Assembly (NCBI GenBank): GCA_039969355.1
Contig: JBDVOA010000028.1
Location: forward strand, 1-64,000
Reading direction: 5' to 3'
DNA from: JL08 sp039969355
Lineage (GTDB): Bacteria; Pseudomonadota; Alphaproteobacteria; Rhodobacterales; Rhodobacteraceae
Length of the DNA: 64,000 nucleotides
Part shown: positions 19,165-28,115 of the stretch, in pieces
Layout: every line of letters begins with the position of its first letter
Numbering within the stretch: position 1 is the stretch's first letter
Translations under genes and position numbers: made by a program
Notes under the pieces: generated by a model
Told to the model about the DNA's origin: nothing
Database searches by the model: none
What the model saw: only the letters and a program-made list of their open reading frames with translations

Positions 19165-19389
19165 TTAGCTGTCGTCGCGATCAGGGTCCGCTTGCCCGAT
19201 CCCTTTGAAAACAAACTTAAAGGGAACAATCCAGACTATGCCAAGCACTACGTAGACGAGCAATTCGGTCAGCAGGCCAGGCCGCTCCAATAGGCCAATT
19301 ATTGTGATGGCAACAACGATGTATGCTGGCAAACCGACTAGCAAGATGACAAGTGCCCAGCGCCTTCGGGATTTATAGCTTAGCGCCAT
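19165..19389 (-). CDS. DUF2842 family small membrane protein
   Basis: The 74-residue protein has two transmembrane helices (about 11-33 and 43-62) with a basic N-terminus MALSYKSRRRWALVILLVG and a DPDRDD tail. Sequence and position beside purA match DUF2842 of Rhodobacterales. Its ATG overlaps the purA stop (TGATG), so it is the second gene of a purA operon. Function unknown. Confidence 0.88.
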   Translation of the reverse strand: MALSYKSRRRWALVILLVGLPAYIVVAITIIGLLERPGLLTELLVYVVLGIVWIVPFKFVFKGIGQADPDRDDS

Positions 19390-20681
19390 CAGTCGGCAAA
19401 CGGATCAGTAACAAGGATCGTATCCTCGCGTTCAGGCGAAGTGGACAAAAGCGCAACGGGACAACCAATCAATTCTTCCACGCGACGCACATATTTGATT
19501 GCTTCCGCAGGAAGATCTGCCCAACTGCGAGCGCCTTCTGTCGATTGCGACCAACCGGGCATTTCCTCGTAGATGGGCGTGCAACGGGCCTGATGGTCGG
19601 CGGCTGTCGGCAGATAATCCAAACGATCGCCATCGAGGTCATAGCCAACGCAAATTTTCAGAGTATCGAAACCATCCAGAACATCCAGTTTGGTAAACGC
19701 AATCCCATTCACCCCTGAAGTTGCGCAAGTCTGGCGCACCAAAACCGCATCAAACCATCCACATCGACGCTTACGCCCGGTGACGGTGCCAAATTCATGG
19801 CCGCGTTCTCCCAAACGTTGGCCATCGTCGTCGTTCAACTCGGCTGGAAACGGACCCTCACCCACACGCGTTGTGTAGGCCTTTACAATGCCCAGCACAA
19901 AATCTATCGCGCCGGGCCCTATGCCACTGCCTGTAGCCGCTTGACCCGCGATAACATTGGAAGACGTGACAAAGGGGTAAGTTCCGAAATCGATATCCAG
20001 AAGAGCGCCTTGCGCGCCCTCAAACAATATCCTACGCCCCGATTTTCTCTTTTCATTCAATACTTTCCACACAGGCGCGGCATACTCTAACACCTGCGGC
20101 GCAATCTCGCGAAGGCTGGCGACTAACGCATCACGATCAACCGGTTTCAGCCCAAGGCCGCGACGCAGAGCGTCGTGATGCACCAGTGCCCGATCGACCC
20201 GCAACTCAAGTGTCGCATCGTCCGCAAGATCGGCCACCCGCACCGAGCGACGTCCCACCTTGTCCTCATAAGCCGGGCCAATACCCCGTCCAGTTGTTCC
20301 AATTTTGGCAACAGAATTCTGCGACTCGCGCGCACGATCCAACTCTCCATGGATGGGGAGGATCAGCGGCGTGTTTTCAGCAATCATCAGGGTCTCGGGC
20401 GAGATTCTTACGCCCTGCCCCCGCAACTGAGCGATCTCACTTACCAAGTGCCAGGGATCCAGCACAACGCCGTTGCCAATAACCGAAAGCTTGCCACCGC
20501 GCACGATGCCGGATGGAAGCAGCGACAATTTGAACACCTCACCATCAATGACGAGTGTGTGCCCGGCATTGTGTCCACCCTGAAACCGCACAATGACGTC
20601 CGCGCGTTCGCTCAGCCAATCAACGATCTTGCCTTTTCCTTCGTCGCCCCATTGAGCGCCGACAACGACAACGTTAGCCAT
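19389..20681 (-). CDS. purA: Adenylosuccinate synthetase
   Basis: PurA joins IMP and aspartate with GTP in the first committed step to AMP. The 430-residue length is normal. The N-terminal VVVGAQWGDEGKGKIVDWL P-loop-like motif, the catalytic FQGGHNAGHT with Asp and His residues, GTTGRGIGPAYEDK, and GEGPFPAEL are all present. It starts 21 nt after a short A/T-rich upstream region and is followed by the overlapping DUF2842 gene. Confidence 0.97.
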   Translation of the reverse strand: MANVVVVGAQWGDEGKGKIVDWLSERADVIVRFQGGHNAGHTLVIDGEVFKLSLLPSGIVRGGKLSVIGNGVVLDPWHLVSEIAQLRGQGVRISPETLMIAENTPLILPIHGELDRARESQNSVAKIGTTGRGIGPAYEDKVGRRSVRVADLADDATLELRVDRALVHHDALRRGLGLKPVDRDALVASLREIAPQVLEYAAPVWKVLNEKRKSGRRILFEGAQGALLDIDFGTYPFVTSSNVIAGQAATGSGIGPGAIDFVLGIVKAYTTRVGEGPFPAELNDDDGQRLGERGHEFGTVTGRKRRCGWFDAVLVRQTCATSGVNGIAFTKLDVLDGFDTLKICVGYDLDGDRLDYLPTAADHQARCTPIYEEMPGWSQSTEGARSWADLPAEAIKYVRRVEELIGCPVALLSTSPEREDTILVTDPFAD

Positions 20682-20918
20682 AGTATATCCCTTAATTTCT
20701 CATTAAGACCCGCGCCCGTATACCGGTGTGTATCTCAGTGTGAAACCTCAATCTGACTTGTCAGGTGCGCAAAAATCACCAAAAGCGCCAGAAGTCTGAA
20801 CGTTCCGGAGCTAGTTTACCACTATGACCCAAAAAACGCCGACATCCGATAACGCAGGTTGTGGATGGGACAGACTTTGTAGAGTGTCAGCTCAACTTAG
20901 ATTGAGGGCAACGTAGCA

Positions 20919-21776
20919 TTGCTGAGAATTATCCTGATAGCACTGGCTCTCTTGGCAGGGATTCTTGTTATTATCGGGTTTCTTGGCTCGTTACACCGAA
21001 GCACTGACACGATTGGAATCGGGAGGCCGATTTTTGGGATGCTAACCGTAGTTGGCATTTTCGCAGCAAGGGCGTTTTGGCTCAAACTCTTCTTTTCGGC
21101 AACGTTCGTGACGGGAGGCATAACGGCTGCAAGCTTTTACCTGCCGCACGAACCTGGGGGCGACCTGAGTATTTATTCCAAGAATCTTTGGTTCGCGAAT
21201 TCAGAGATTCCCGCATTGGTTGCTGACATCGAAGCAGCACAGGTTGATGTTGTGATGTTACAAGAAGTTTCTAACAACAACAATTACGTCCTTGATCTGC
21301 TTGAAGAAAAGTTTCCCTTTCAACATCTCTGCAAATTTTCCGGCTGGAGTGGTATCGCTTTGGCATCACGCCATCCTTTTGACGGCGACCTATTATGTTC
21401 AGAGTGGCGTGCAGTTGCAGTAGCTCCCATTAAATTCGAGAATGAACGCGTTTGGCTTGTCTCCACACATTTGCCGTGGCCGTGGCCCTTTGACAGCGCC
21501 GATAATGACGCCGCGGCTGAAAGTGTTCTTGCAGGGTTGGAGGGAGCGGTAGTCATCGCTGGAGATTTCAACATCATGCCCTGGAGCGGACGGGCAGAAA
21601 GAATTTCATCTATTACAAACACCCAACTAGCGGGGCCGGTTCGTCCTACTTTGAGTTACAGGCGCGTGCCGCTGCCTCTTGATTTTGCAATGGCACCAGG
21701 TGGCGGCTCAGTCGAGTTGCGTCCCTTGTTGGGCTCAGACCATGCCGGAATAGTGGCGAATTTGAAGCTTTGGTAG
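20919..21776 (+). CDS. Membrane-anchored endonuclease/exonuclease/phosphatase (EEP) family protein
   Basis: The 285-residue protein has three hydrophobic N-terminal helices (about residues 3-24, 38-50 and 55-75) and then an EEP domain. Key catalytic motifs are visible: KNLWFAN-type N-terminal Asn, VVMLQEVSNN with the metal Glu, LVSTHLPWPWP with His, VIAGDFNIMPWSG, and the C-terminal SDHAGIVAN with Asp-His. The substrate (nucleic acid or phospholipid) is not defined. The start must be the TTG at 20919: the frame is closed by TAG at 20898 and has no ATG before residue 40. GAGG lies 13 bases upstream. Confidence 0.82.
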   Translation: MLRIILIALALLAGILVIIGFLGSLHRSTDTIGIGRPIFGMLTVVGIFAARAFWLKLFFSATFVTGGITAASFYLPHEPGGDLSIYSKNLWFANSEIPALVADIEAAQVDVVMLQEVSNNNNYVLDLLEEKFPFQHLCKFSGWSGIALASRHPFDGDLLCSEWRAVAVAPIKFENERVWLVSTHLPWPWPFDSADNDAAAESVLAGLEGAVVIAGDFNIMPWSGRAERISSITNTQLAGPVRPTLSYRRVPLPLDFAMAPGGGSVELRPLLGSDHAGIVANLKLW

Positions 21777-21819
21777 CTATTAGTTCTGGGAATTCATGCT
21801 GGGGATTGCGTTCGCTATT

Positions 21820-22212
21820 CTACTCGGACCTCTCAACTGGCCCGCCCTGCTCTGCCCAGGTCGAAAACCCCTCTTTGAGGTGGGCACAACTGAACCCCAT
21901 GTCGTTGAGCGTCGCAACCGTCAAAGCCGAGCGCCACCCGGAAGCACAGTGGAAAACAAACTTTTTGTCCTGACCGAATATTTTCTTGAAATAAGGGCTT
22001 TCCGGATCAACCCAAAATTCGGCCATGCCTCGCGGGCAGTGAAAGCTGCCTGGAATAAATCCTGATCTTTCCCGTTCACGCACGTCCCGTAGATCAACGA
22101 TAACAACGTCTGGGCTGTCGGCCATCGAAATAGCGTTGATTGTCTCGATCTCTTCGATCCGGGACCTTGCTGATTTTACAAGCGTTGCCGCAGATGTCGT
22201 TAGTTTTGCCAT
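21820..22212 (-). CDS. Rhodanese-like sulfurtransferase in the nitrile hydratase operon
   Basis: The 130-residue single-domain protein has VVIVDLRDVRERERSGFIPG and the active-site loop FHCASGWRSA, where Cys would carry the persulfide; the loop is seven residues as in sulfurtransferases rather than arsenate/phosphatase forms. Start ATG 22212 overlaps the stop of the accessory gene (TAATG), so it is the last gene of the nitrile hydratase operon. It may supply sulfur or handle cyanide, but the partner is unproven. Confidence 0.85.
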   Translation of the reverse strand: MAKLTTSAATLVKSARSRIEEIETINAISMADSPDVVIVDLRDVRERERSGFIPGSFHCPRGMAEFWVDPESPYFKKIFGQDKKFVFHCASGWRSALTVATLNDMGFSCAHLKEGFSTWAEQGGPVERSE

Positions 22213-22538
22213 TATCTTTGATCCTCTAGCCGCACGGGATCTCCGTGAGGCGTGTTCAAATAGGCCGCTTCCCATTCTGCGCGACGGCGCGACACCTCGT
22301 CAGGTGCTGCCAGATTACGTTCTGCCAGCAGACTTTCAAGTGCTGCCAGCCACGCCGTGAAATAATCGTTTCCACCATCCAGTTCGCGATCAAGTCCATG
22401 GGCAGACAGAGTTTGCGAAAACCGTTCGGCCCAAACCGACCAGGTAAACACGCCGCATTCATTGAGATGCACCGCCAAGGCAAACACATGCGCATGCCAC
22501 GGCTCCGCGAACACTGGGTTCTTGCCCAGTACCTTCAT
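22212..22538 (-). CDS. Nitrile hydratase accessory (activator) protein
   Basis: The 108-residue protein is of the P14K/NhlE type, which escorts the alpha subunit and inserts cobalt into it. PVFAEPWHAHVFALAVHLNE and WSVWAERFSQTL resemble the N-terminal half of the beta subunit, as expected for this family. It overlaps the beta subunit stop by four bases and the rhodanese start by one. Its presence supports a cobalt enzyme. Confidence 0.88.
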   Translation of the reverse strand: MKVLGKNPVFAEPWHAHVFALAVHLNECGVFTWSVWAERFSQTLSAHGLDRELDGGNDYFTAWLAALESLLAERNLAAPDEVSRRRAEWEAAYLNTPHGDPVRLEDQR

Positions 22539-23218
22539 GACAGGGGTTCAAGGTAAGATTGCCACATATCAACAACGACCTCGTCACGTGGATGTTCGGC
22601 TTCTGCCCAAAGTTCAGATGCTGGAAATGCGACAGCGTAAAGCGGTTCGGCGGCATCCCCCAACCCATGGGCCGAACTGTCGGGCAAAACGTGTGCGCCG
22701 TGACAGCGCAAAATACGCCCTTGCGCTCCACTTGCATATGCGGGCAGGCGCGTATGGCCACCATCGATCAGGCGGTTGGCCGCGGGATGGCAGGTCTTCA
22801 CTGACTGGCCAACTTCAAACAACACTGAAATCTCGCTTTCTCGCGAAGCTGGCGCGCCTTTTTGCAGCACCGCACCAACATCTGCCGCTTTCAATTTCCG
22901 GTCGACCAGTTCGCTCGATGCGCCATTCGACTGACCCGCCGCCAGTTCGTCTGTACTCAGAATGCCCTTAACGACCAGCAGATCAGCCAGACCCGCCAAC
23001 CATTTCTCATAATAGGAAAACCGCGCGTAATCCTTGGGTGCAAGGCATTCTCGGGCATGTCGGGATATGTCGATGTTCCACTGTCCCAGCGCGCCAGACG
23101 CCAATGTGAGTGCCAACGCGCGGCTATGCCAGCCTTCTTCAAATTCAGGTATGCCTTGCGGTTCAGGCACAACTGGCCCATCCCCAAAACGCCCGCCCAT
23201 ATCGTGAACACGGGTCAT
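22535..23218 (-). CDS. nthB: Nitrile hydratase subunit beta
   Basis: This subunit forms the alpha-beta heterodimer that hydrates nitriles to amides. The 227 residues begin with the typical HDMGGRFGDGPV and contain the helical region FSYYEKWLAGLADLLV and a C-terminal SH3-like beta barrel (about 130-220) ending in VVVDMWQSYLEP. It is one full-length chain, unlike the split beta/alpha of thiocyanate hydrolase. ATGA overlap with the alpha subunit gene upstream. Confidence 0.93.
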   Translation of the reverse strand: MTRVHDMGGRFGDGPVVPEPQGIPEFEEGWHSRALALTLASGALGQWNIDISRHARECLAPKDYARFSYYEKWLAGLADLLVVKGILSTDELAAGQSNGASSELVDRKLKAADVGAVLQKGAPASRESEISVLFEVGQSVKTCHPAANRLIDGGHTRLPAYASGAQGRILRCHGAHVLPDSSAHGLGDAAEPLYAVAFPASELWAEAEHPRDEVVVDMWQSYLEPLS

Positions 23219-23835
23219 GTCGGTGCCTGCGGCAATCCGGTGCCAATCATCGAATCGCGTGTTACCCAGGCGGCCAAAGCGTCGCCAGCCAAATCCGCTG
23301 TTTCCGGCGGTCGCTCAGGCAGAACGAGATAGCGAACTTCGGCAGTCGAATCCCAAACACGCACAGCGGTATCCGTCGGCAGTTCCAACCCAAAATCGGC
23401 CAACACCTTACGAGGCTCACGCACAACCCGCGCGCGGTAAGCGTCCGATTTGTACCAACCAGGCGGAATACCCAGCAATGGCCAAGGGTAACAACTACAC
23501 AAAGTGCAAACGACTAGATTGTGAGTATCAGGCGTATTTTCCACAACAACTATGTGTTCGCCCTGGCGTCCATATAACCCCATGTCCAGCAACACCGCAT
23601 CCGCATCCTTTAGCAATGCCTCGCGGAACGTAGGATCAGACCATGCATGAGCCACCACTTTTGCCCCATTCTGAGGACCAATGCGGTTTTGATAGGTATC
23701 GATGATTTCATCCAGAGCCGCCGGATCAACCAAACCCTTCTGGATCAGAATCGTTTCGAGTGCGCGAACTCTCAACGCCGGTTCGGGAGGCAACAAGGAA
23801 TGCGGGTGATCATGGTCATGTGCGTCATGGGGCAT
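23215..23835 (-). CDS. nthA: Nitrile hydratase subunit alpha, cobalt type
   Basis: This is the catalytic subunit that holds the non-corrin metal. The 206-residue protein contains VVCTLCSCYPWPLLG, the metal claw with Cys-Thr-Leu-Cys-Ser-Cys; the Thr and the Tyr after the last Cys are the cobalt-type signature (Fe-types have Ser and Tyr/Phe differences). Two of the Cys must be oxidised to sulfinic and sulfenic acid for activity. A His/Asp-rich N-terminus (MPHDAHDHDHPHS) may help metal capture. First gene of a four-gene coupled operon. Confidence 0.95.
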   Translation of the reverse strand: MPHDAHDHDHPHSLLPPEPALRVRALETILIQKGLVDPAALDEIIDTYQNRIGPQNGAKVVAHAWSDPTFREALLKDADAVLLDMGLYGRQGEHIVVVENTPDTHNLVVCTLCSCYPWPLLGIPPGWYKSDAYRARVVREPRKVLADFGLELPTDTAVRVWDSTAEVRYLVLPERPPETADLAGDALAAWVTRDSMIGTGLPQAPT

Positions 23836-23953
23836 AACTGCAGGTTGACCTGAGCCCGGTACAGTTGTCTAGCCCTTGTCGCCAGAACATGCCTTGCCCC
23901 TGTACGCAAACTTGCCTACATAGCCCAAGTCAAATCTCACCTGCAGGTTTCCC

Positions 23954-24316
23954 ATGGAAAATGTCGTTCTTGTCATCCACCTTATTCTGGCCCTCGGTCT
24001 GATTGCTGTCGTTTTGATGCAGCGTTCAGAGGGCGGTGGTCTGGGCATGGGCGGCGGCGGCGGCGGCGCCATGTCGGGAAGAGCCGCAGCAACTGCTTTG
24101 GGTAAATTTACGTGGATTTTGGCCATCGGGTTTATCTGCACGTCAATCACCTTGACCATCCTTGCAGCGCAAAAAGCCTCGGGGACATCGGTGTTGGATC
24201 GCGCAGGCATTCCGACCCAAGAGGAACCGGCTGGCACAATAGACTCCCCACTAGGGACAGATTTGTTGCCACCAACTGCCGACGAAAATGCGCCGTTGGT
24301 GCCAAAAGCCGACTGA
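23954..24316 (+). CDS. secG: Preprotein translocase subunit SecG
   Basis: SecG is the small auxiliary subunit of the SecYEG channel. The 120-residue protein has two transmembrane helices (residues 4-22 and 54-75) linked by the signature VLMQRSEGGGLGMGGGGGGA loop, and a polar C-terminal tail. Glycine-rich loop and size fit alphaproteobacterial SecG. pyrG follows 173 bases downstream, a frequent pairing in this group. Confidence 0.95.
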   Translation: MENVVLVIHLILALGLIAVVLMQRSEGGGLGMGGGGGGAMSGRAAATALGKFTWILAIGFICTSITLTILAAQKASGTSVLDRAGIPTQEEPAGTIDSPLGTDLLPPTADENAPLVPKAD

Positions 24317-24489
24317 TCCACTAAACCTTGACGCTGCGGTAATTGTTGCAACATCATCTTGCGGTTGCCTTGCTATCTGATTGCGAATCCTTTATGACTT
24401 AAGTCCCGTGATGCAGTGGTTTTTTGGACCGCTCTGGGCAGTGTAGTTGACGCGCTTTCACATGAAATTCTCACGGGGGTCGCCGCTAC

Positions 24490-26136
24490 ATGGCAAGGTT
24501 TATCTTTATTACAGGTGGTGTTGTTTCCTCATTGGGCAAGGGGCTGGCTTCCGCTGCACTTGGCGCGTTGCTGCAAGCTCGCGGCTTTTCCGTGCGCCTG
24601 CGCAAACTCGATCCTTACCTCAACGTTGATCCCGGCACGATGAGCCCGTTTGAACACGGTGAGGTCTTTGTAACTGATGATGGCGCCGAAACCGATCTCG
24701 ACCTCGGCCATTATGAAAGATTCACCGGGGTTGCGGCGCGCAAATCGGATTCGGTCAGTTCCGGGCGCATTTACTCCACTGTGCTGGAAAAGGAGCGCCG
24801 CGGCGATTATCTCGGAAAAACAATTCAGGTAATCCCGCATGTCACTAACGAAATCAAGGATTTCATATCAATCGGCGAAGATGAAGTTGACTTCATGCTG
24901 TGCGAGATCGGCGGAACGGTGGGTGATATCGAAGGCTTGCCGTTCTTTGAAGCAATCCGACAATTTTCGCAGGATAAGCCACGTGGGCAATGTATCTTCA
25001 TGCACCTGACTTTGTTGCCTTTCATCAAAGCCAGCGGCGAACTAAAAACGAAGCCAACCCAGCACAGTGTCAAAGAGTTACGCAGCATCGGTATCGCGCC
25101 CGATATTCTGGTTTGCCGTTCCGAAGGGCCCATACCGTTAAAAGAACGCGCAAAACTCGCTCTTTTTTGTAACGTGCGCCCCGAGAGTGTAATTGCTGCT
25201 CAGGACCTCAAATCAATCTACGAGGCACCTCTGGCCTATCATCGCGAGGGTATGGATCAGGCGGTGCTGGATGCCTTTCAGATCACACCTGCGCCGAAAC
25301 CCAACCTTGATCGTTGGGACGACGTGGCCGATCGCATTTATAACCCCGAAGGCGAGGTTAATGTCGCTATCGTCGGTAAATACACGCAGCTTGAGGACGC
25401 CTATAAATCAATTGCAGAGGCACTGACCCATGGCGGCATGGCGAATCGTGTGAAGGTCAATATTGATTGGGTCGATGCCGAAATCTTTGACAAATCCGAT
25501 GACGTCGCGCCGCATCTCGAAGGATTTCACGCCATTCTGGTACCCGGTGGTTTCGGCGAACGCGGGACAGAAGGTAAGATCAAGGCCGCGCAATTCGCCC
25601 GCGAACGCAAGATCCCCTACCTTGGCATTTGCCTGGGCATGCAAATGGCGGTAATCGAAGCCGCGCGCAACGTAGCCGGGCTTAAGACCGCCGGCTCCGA
25701 AGAATTTGACCATGAGTCGGGCAATAAACGTTTCGAACCCGTTGTTTATCACCTGAAGGAATGGGTCCAGGGCAACGAAAAGGTAAACCGCCGCCCAGAA
25801 GATGACAAGGGCGGCACTATGCGGCTAGGCGCTTACGACGCGGTTCTGAAGGCCGGATCGAAGGTCGCAGAGGTGTACGGCAGCACGAACATCGACGAAC
25901 GTCACCGTCACCGTTATGAAGTCGACATTCAGTACAAAACTCAACTCGAAAAAGGCGGGCTTTGCTTTTCAGGCATGTCGCCAGACGGACGTTTGCCCGA
26001 AATTGTGGAGTGGCCCGATCATCCTTGGTTCATTGGTGTGCAGTTCCACCCGGAACTAAAATCAAAGCCCTTTGACCCACATCCGCTGTTCAAGGATTTC
26101 GTACGCGCAGCAAAAGAGAATTCGCGACTCGTGTGA
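24490..26136 (+). CDS. pyrG: CTP synthase
   Basis: PyrG aminates UTP to CTP with glutamine and ATP. The 548 residues comprise the synthase domain starting FIFITGGVVSSLGKGLASA with the ammonia-ligase P-loop, a linker, and a class I glutamine amidotransferase domain (about 290-545) with the nucleophile in LGICLGMQMA and the His-Glu of GVQFHPELK. Length and motifs are normal. It follows secG on the same strand. Confidence 0.98.
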   Translation: MARFIFITGGVVSSLGKGLASAALGALLQARGFSVRLRKLDPYLNVDPGTMSPFEHGEVFVTDDGAETDLDLGHYERFTGVAARKSDSVSSGRIYSTVLEKERRGDYLGKTIQVIPHVTNEIKDFISIGEDEVDFMLCEIGGTVGDIEGLPFFEAIRQFSQDKPRGQCIFMHLTLLPFIKASGELKTKPTQHSVKELRSIGIAPDILVCRSEGPIPLKERAKLALFCNVRPESVIAAQDLKSIYEAPLAYHREGMDQAVLDAFQITPAPKPNLDRWDDVADRIYNPEGEVNVAIVGKYTQLEDAYKSIAEALTHGGMANRVKVNIDWVDAEIFDKSDDVAPHLEGFHAILVPGGFGERGTEGKIKAAQFARERKIPYLGICLGMQMAVIEAARNVAGLKTAGSEEFDHESGNKRFEPVVYHLKEWVQGNEKVNRRPEDDKGGTMRLGAYDAVLKAGSKVAEVYGSTNIDERHRHRYEVDIQYKTQLEKGGLCFSGMSPDGRLPEIVEWPDHPWFIGVQFHPELKSKPFDPHPLFKDFVRAAKENSRLV

Positions 26137-26173
26137 AACTCCTGTCCAATTTACAAAAAAAGGAAGCGGGATC

Positions 26174-26467
26174 ATGCTAAAGGGTTATTGGATCGTTCAG
26201 ATCGACGTTGCCGATTTCGACGTTTACAAGAATTATATAGCCGCCAACGCGGTTCCTATCGCGGAATTCGGTGGGCGGTTTCTCGTATGAGGCGGCGCGC
26301 GGGAGGTGCCAGAAGGTATAGTTCGTTCACGCTCGGTCGTAATTGAATTTCCAAGCTATGCCGATGCACTAGCCTGCTACGATTCTGGCGGCTACCAGAC
26401 AGCAAAGGCCTTGCGCGATCCCGTATCAGAAAGTGACTTGGTGATTATTGAAGGTTACGAGGGATAA
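26174..26467 (+). pseudogene. DUF1330 family gene interrupted by one in-frame TGA
   Basis: From ATG 26174 the frame reads MLKGYWIVQIDVADFDVYK and AEFGGRFLV, then a TGA at 26288-26290 (codon 39), then continues unbroken as GGAREVPEGIVRSRSVVIEF to a TAA at 26465. Joined, the 97-residue product is a normal-length DUF1330 dimeric ferredoxin-fold protein. The usual residue after FLV is Arg, so a CGA to TGA change explains the break. There is a GGAAGCGGG upstream resembling a ribosome site. It is either a recent pseudogene, a sequencing error, or read through. Confidence 0.8.
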
Positions 26468-26486
26468 AATGTGCTAATGTTGATAC

Positions 26487-27179
26487 ATGCTTCGTACTTG
26501 CCTTACCCTTGCATGTCTTTCTGCAACCTTCCTGCCCGGCGCCGTGCGTGCCTGTGACGCTCCAATTTGCATCGTCGATCCTGACTCCTTGGCATTAACG
26601 CAAATCATTACCTTTGATGACATGCCCAGCAGTTTTGGCCCTGGTAGGTTGGTGGACGAAGTACTAGTAGTCCCCGGTGCGCAGTTTGGTGAGCGATTTG
26701 CTGGACAGACACGGGACACATTGGGAACCTTTGATTATATTACTGGCGCGCCCGAGGCACCACTCGTGGCCATCAGCGGCGGGCCGGGCGAAACACTTTC
26801 GGTTACGCGAATGTCGGACACAAATGTGCTGAATGGCTTTGGTCCTGAACGATACCCAAAACGGGACGCGCAGGGAGAAGGTGCCATTTCAGTCCTGTTT
26901 GATCGTGACCAGTCGGCCTTGTCCTTTGAGTTGCGGGGCGGTGAAGACGGTACTGCGAGATTGCTGTTTTTGCGACGGGACGGGACCATTGTGCAGGATA
27001 TAGTGGTCAATTCCGTGCGCGAACACGGGTTTGGATTTGTCCGATCAGACGGAACGGCGGACATCGCAGGATTCGTCTTGACCAACGGCGACCCGCAAGG
27101 AATTGCTATGGATAATTTGCGCTTTGAGCCTCCTCAAAAATTGGGAGCCCTCCGCCCCCGAAGGGATTCGTTTGGATAA
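26487..27179 (+). CDS. Secreted protein of unknown function
   Basis: This 230-residue protein has a signal peptide (MLRTCLTLACLSATFLPGAVRA, cleavage before CDAP; a Cys at +1 makes lipidation conceivable but the lipobox VRAC is poor). The mature part has a beta-rich C-terminal segment (VLFDRDQSALSFELRGGEDG ... IVQDIVVNSVREHGFGF ... GIAMDNLRFEP) resembling the jelly-roll of exported proteins with a C-terminal IDNLRFE strand. It starts 20 bases after the broken DUF1330 gene. Function unknown. Confidence 0.7.
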   Translation: MLRTCLTLACLSATFLPGAVRACDAPICIVDPDSLALTQIITFDDMPSSFGPGRLVDEVLVVPGAQFGERFAGQTRDTLGTFDYITGAPEAPLVAISGGPGETLSVTRMSDTNVLNGFGPERYPKRDAQGEGAISVLFDRDQSALSFELRGGEDGTARLLFLRRDGTIVQDIVVNSVREHGFGFVRSDGTADIAGFVLTNGDPQGIAMDNLRFEPPQKLGALRPRRDSFG

Positions 27180-27216
27180 ACATTGCGCGCCGCGCAGCAT
27201 CCGGTAATTTGCCGCC

Positions 27217-27654
27217 ATGTTGCACCGTATCTTCAGCCGCCGTCCCGCGACCCCTGAGCCACTTCCTGAACCTGATGAACAGCTTGCGCTCGGTGCTCTT
27301 CTGGTGCGCATAGCTATGGCTGATGATGTCTACACTGCCGAAGAAATTGGCCAAATTGATCAAATCCTGGCGAAGAGTTACGATCTAAACCGTGTTGCTG
27401 CGGCGCGCCTGCGTGCCACCTGCGAAAAACTTGAAAAACACGCACCCGGGACTGACGAATTTGCCCGGTTGATCAGGCAGGAGGTTTCCTATGGCGACAG
27501 GCTCCAAATTGTCAGTGCGCTTTGGGATGTGGTTTTGGCCGACGGGGTGCGTGATGACGCCGAAGAAGACACGCTACACCTGATCGAAACCACGCTTGGA
27601 ATCGCCTCAGACGACAGTGACGCCGCCAAAGCCGTTGCACTGCAACACACCTGA
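27217..27654 (+). CDS. TerB-like helical protein, copy 1
   Basis: The 145-residue protein has the TerB/TerB-like (DjlA N-terminal-like) fold: EQLALGALLVRIAMADDVYTAEE, followed by a repeat later in the chain, QIVSALWDVVLADGVRDDAEED. Acidic Asp clusters in both halves (ADDVYT, ADGVRDD) are probable metal-binding loops. It precedes a paralogue, from which it differs considerably. TerB families are linked to tellurite resistance and metal/calcium sensing, but this subtype is unproven. Confidence 0.82.
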   Translation: MLHRIFSRRPATPEPLPEPDEQLALGALLVRIAMADDVYTAEEIGQIDQILAKSYDLNRVAAARLRATCEKLEKHAPGTDEFARLIRQEVSYGDRLQIVSALWDVVLADGVRDDAEEDTLHLIETTLGIASDDSDAAKAVALQHT

Positions 27655-27674
27655 AAACAAGAGATGGGAGCCAA

Positions 27675-28115
27675 ATGTTCGGAGATTTTCTAAAACGACT
27701 GACACAGCCGGAACCGATAGCACTACCTGACAAAGATGCGCGACTGGCTTTAACTGCTCTGCTTGTGCGAGTAGCGCGCACGGATGGCGACTATGCGCCA
27801 GTTGAAAAAGCCAAAATCGATCTAATTACCTCGGCCCGATACGATCTGGGAGCGACCGATGCCGCCAATCTACGCGCTGATGCGGAAACGCTTGAGTCCG
27901 AAGCCCCGGACACCGTGCGCTTTACCCGTGCGATCAAGGCGGCCGTACCTTATGAAGATCGCGTCGCCGTAATTGAGGCCATGTGGCGGGTCGTGTTGGT
28001 TGATAATCAGCGCGACGATCAGGAAGACGCATTGTTGCGACTTGTATCGAGCCTTTTGGGAATAAATGATCGTGACAGTGCACTTGCACGCCAACGCGTG
28101 AGCCGCGCAAAATGA
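27675..28115 (+). CDS. TerB-like helical protein, copy 2
   Basis: This 146-residue paralogue of the previous gene carries LALTALLVRVARTDGDYAPVEK and VAVIEAMWRVVLVDNQRDDQED, with the same two-half layout. It lies 20 bases downstream and overlaps the next gene with ATGA, so the three form one operon. The pairwise similarity suggests an old tandem duplication. Confidence 0.82.
   Translation: MFGDFLKRLTQPEPIALPDKDARLALTALLVRVARTDGDYAPVEKAKIDLITSARYDLGATDAANLRADAETLESEAPDTVRFTRAIKAAVPYEDRVAVIEAMWRVVLVDNQRDDQEDALLRLVSSLLGINDRDSALARQRVSRAK

Noticed and set aside
21820..23835. Thiocyanate hydrolase instead of nitrile hydratase.
   Set aside because: Thiocyanate hydrolase has two separate subunits in place of the beta chain; here beta is one full-length protein.
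26288..26290. TGA as selenocysteine in the DUF1330 gene.
   Set aside because: The family has Arg, not Cys, at this place, and no SECIS-like hairpin is evident just downstream.
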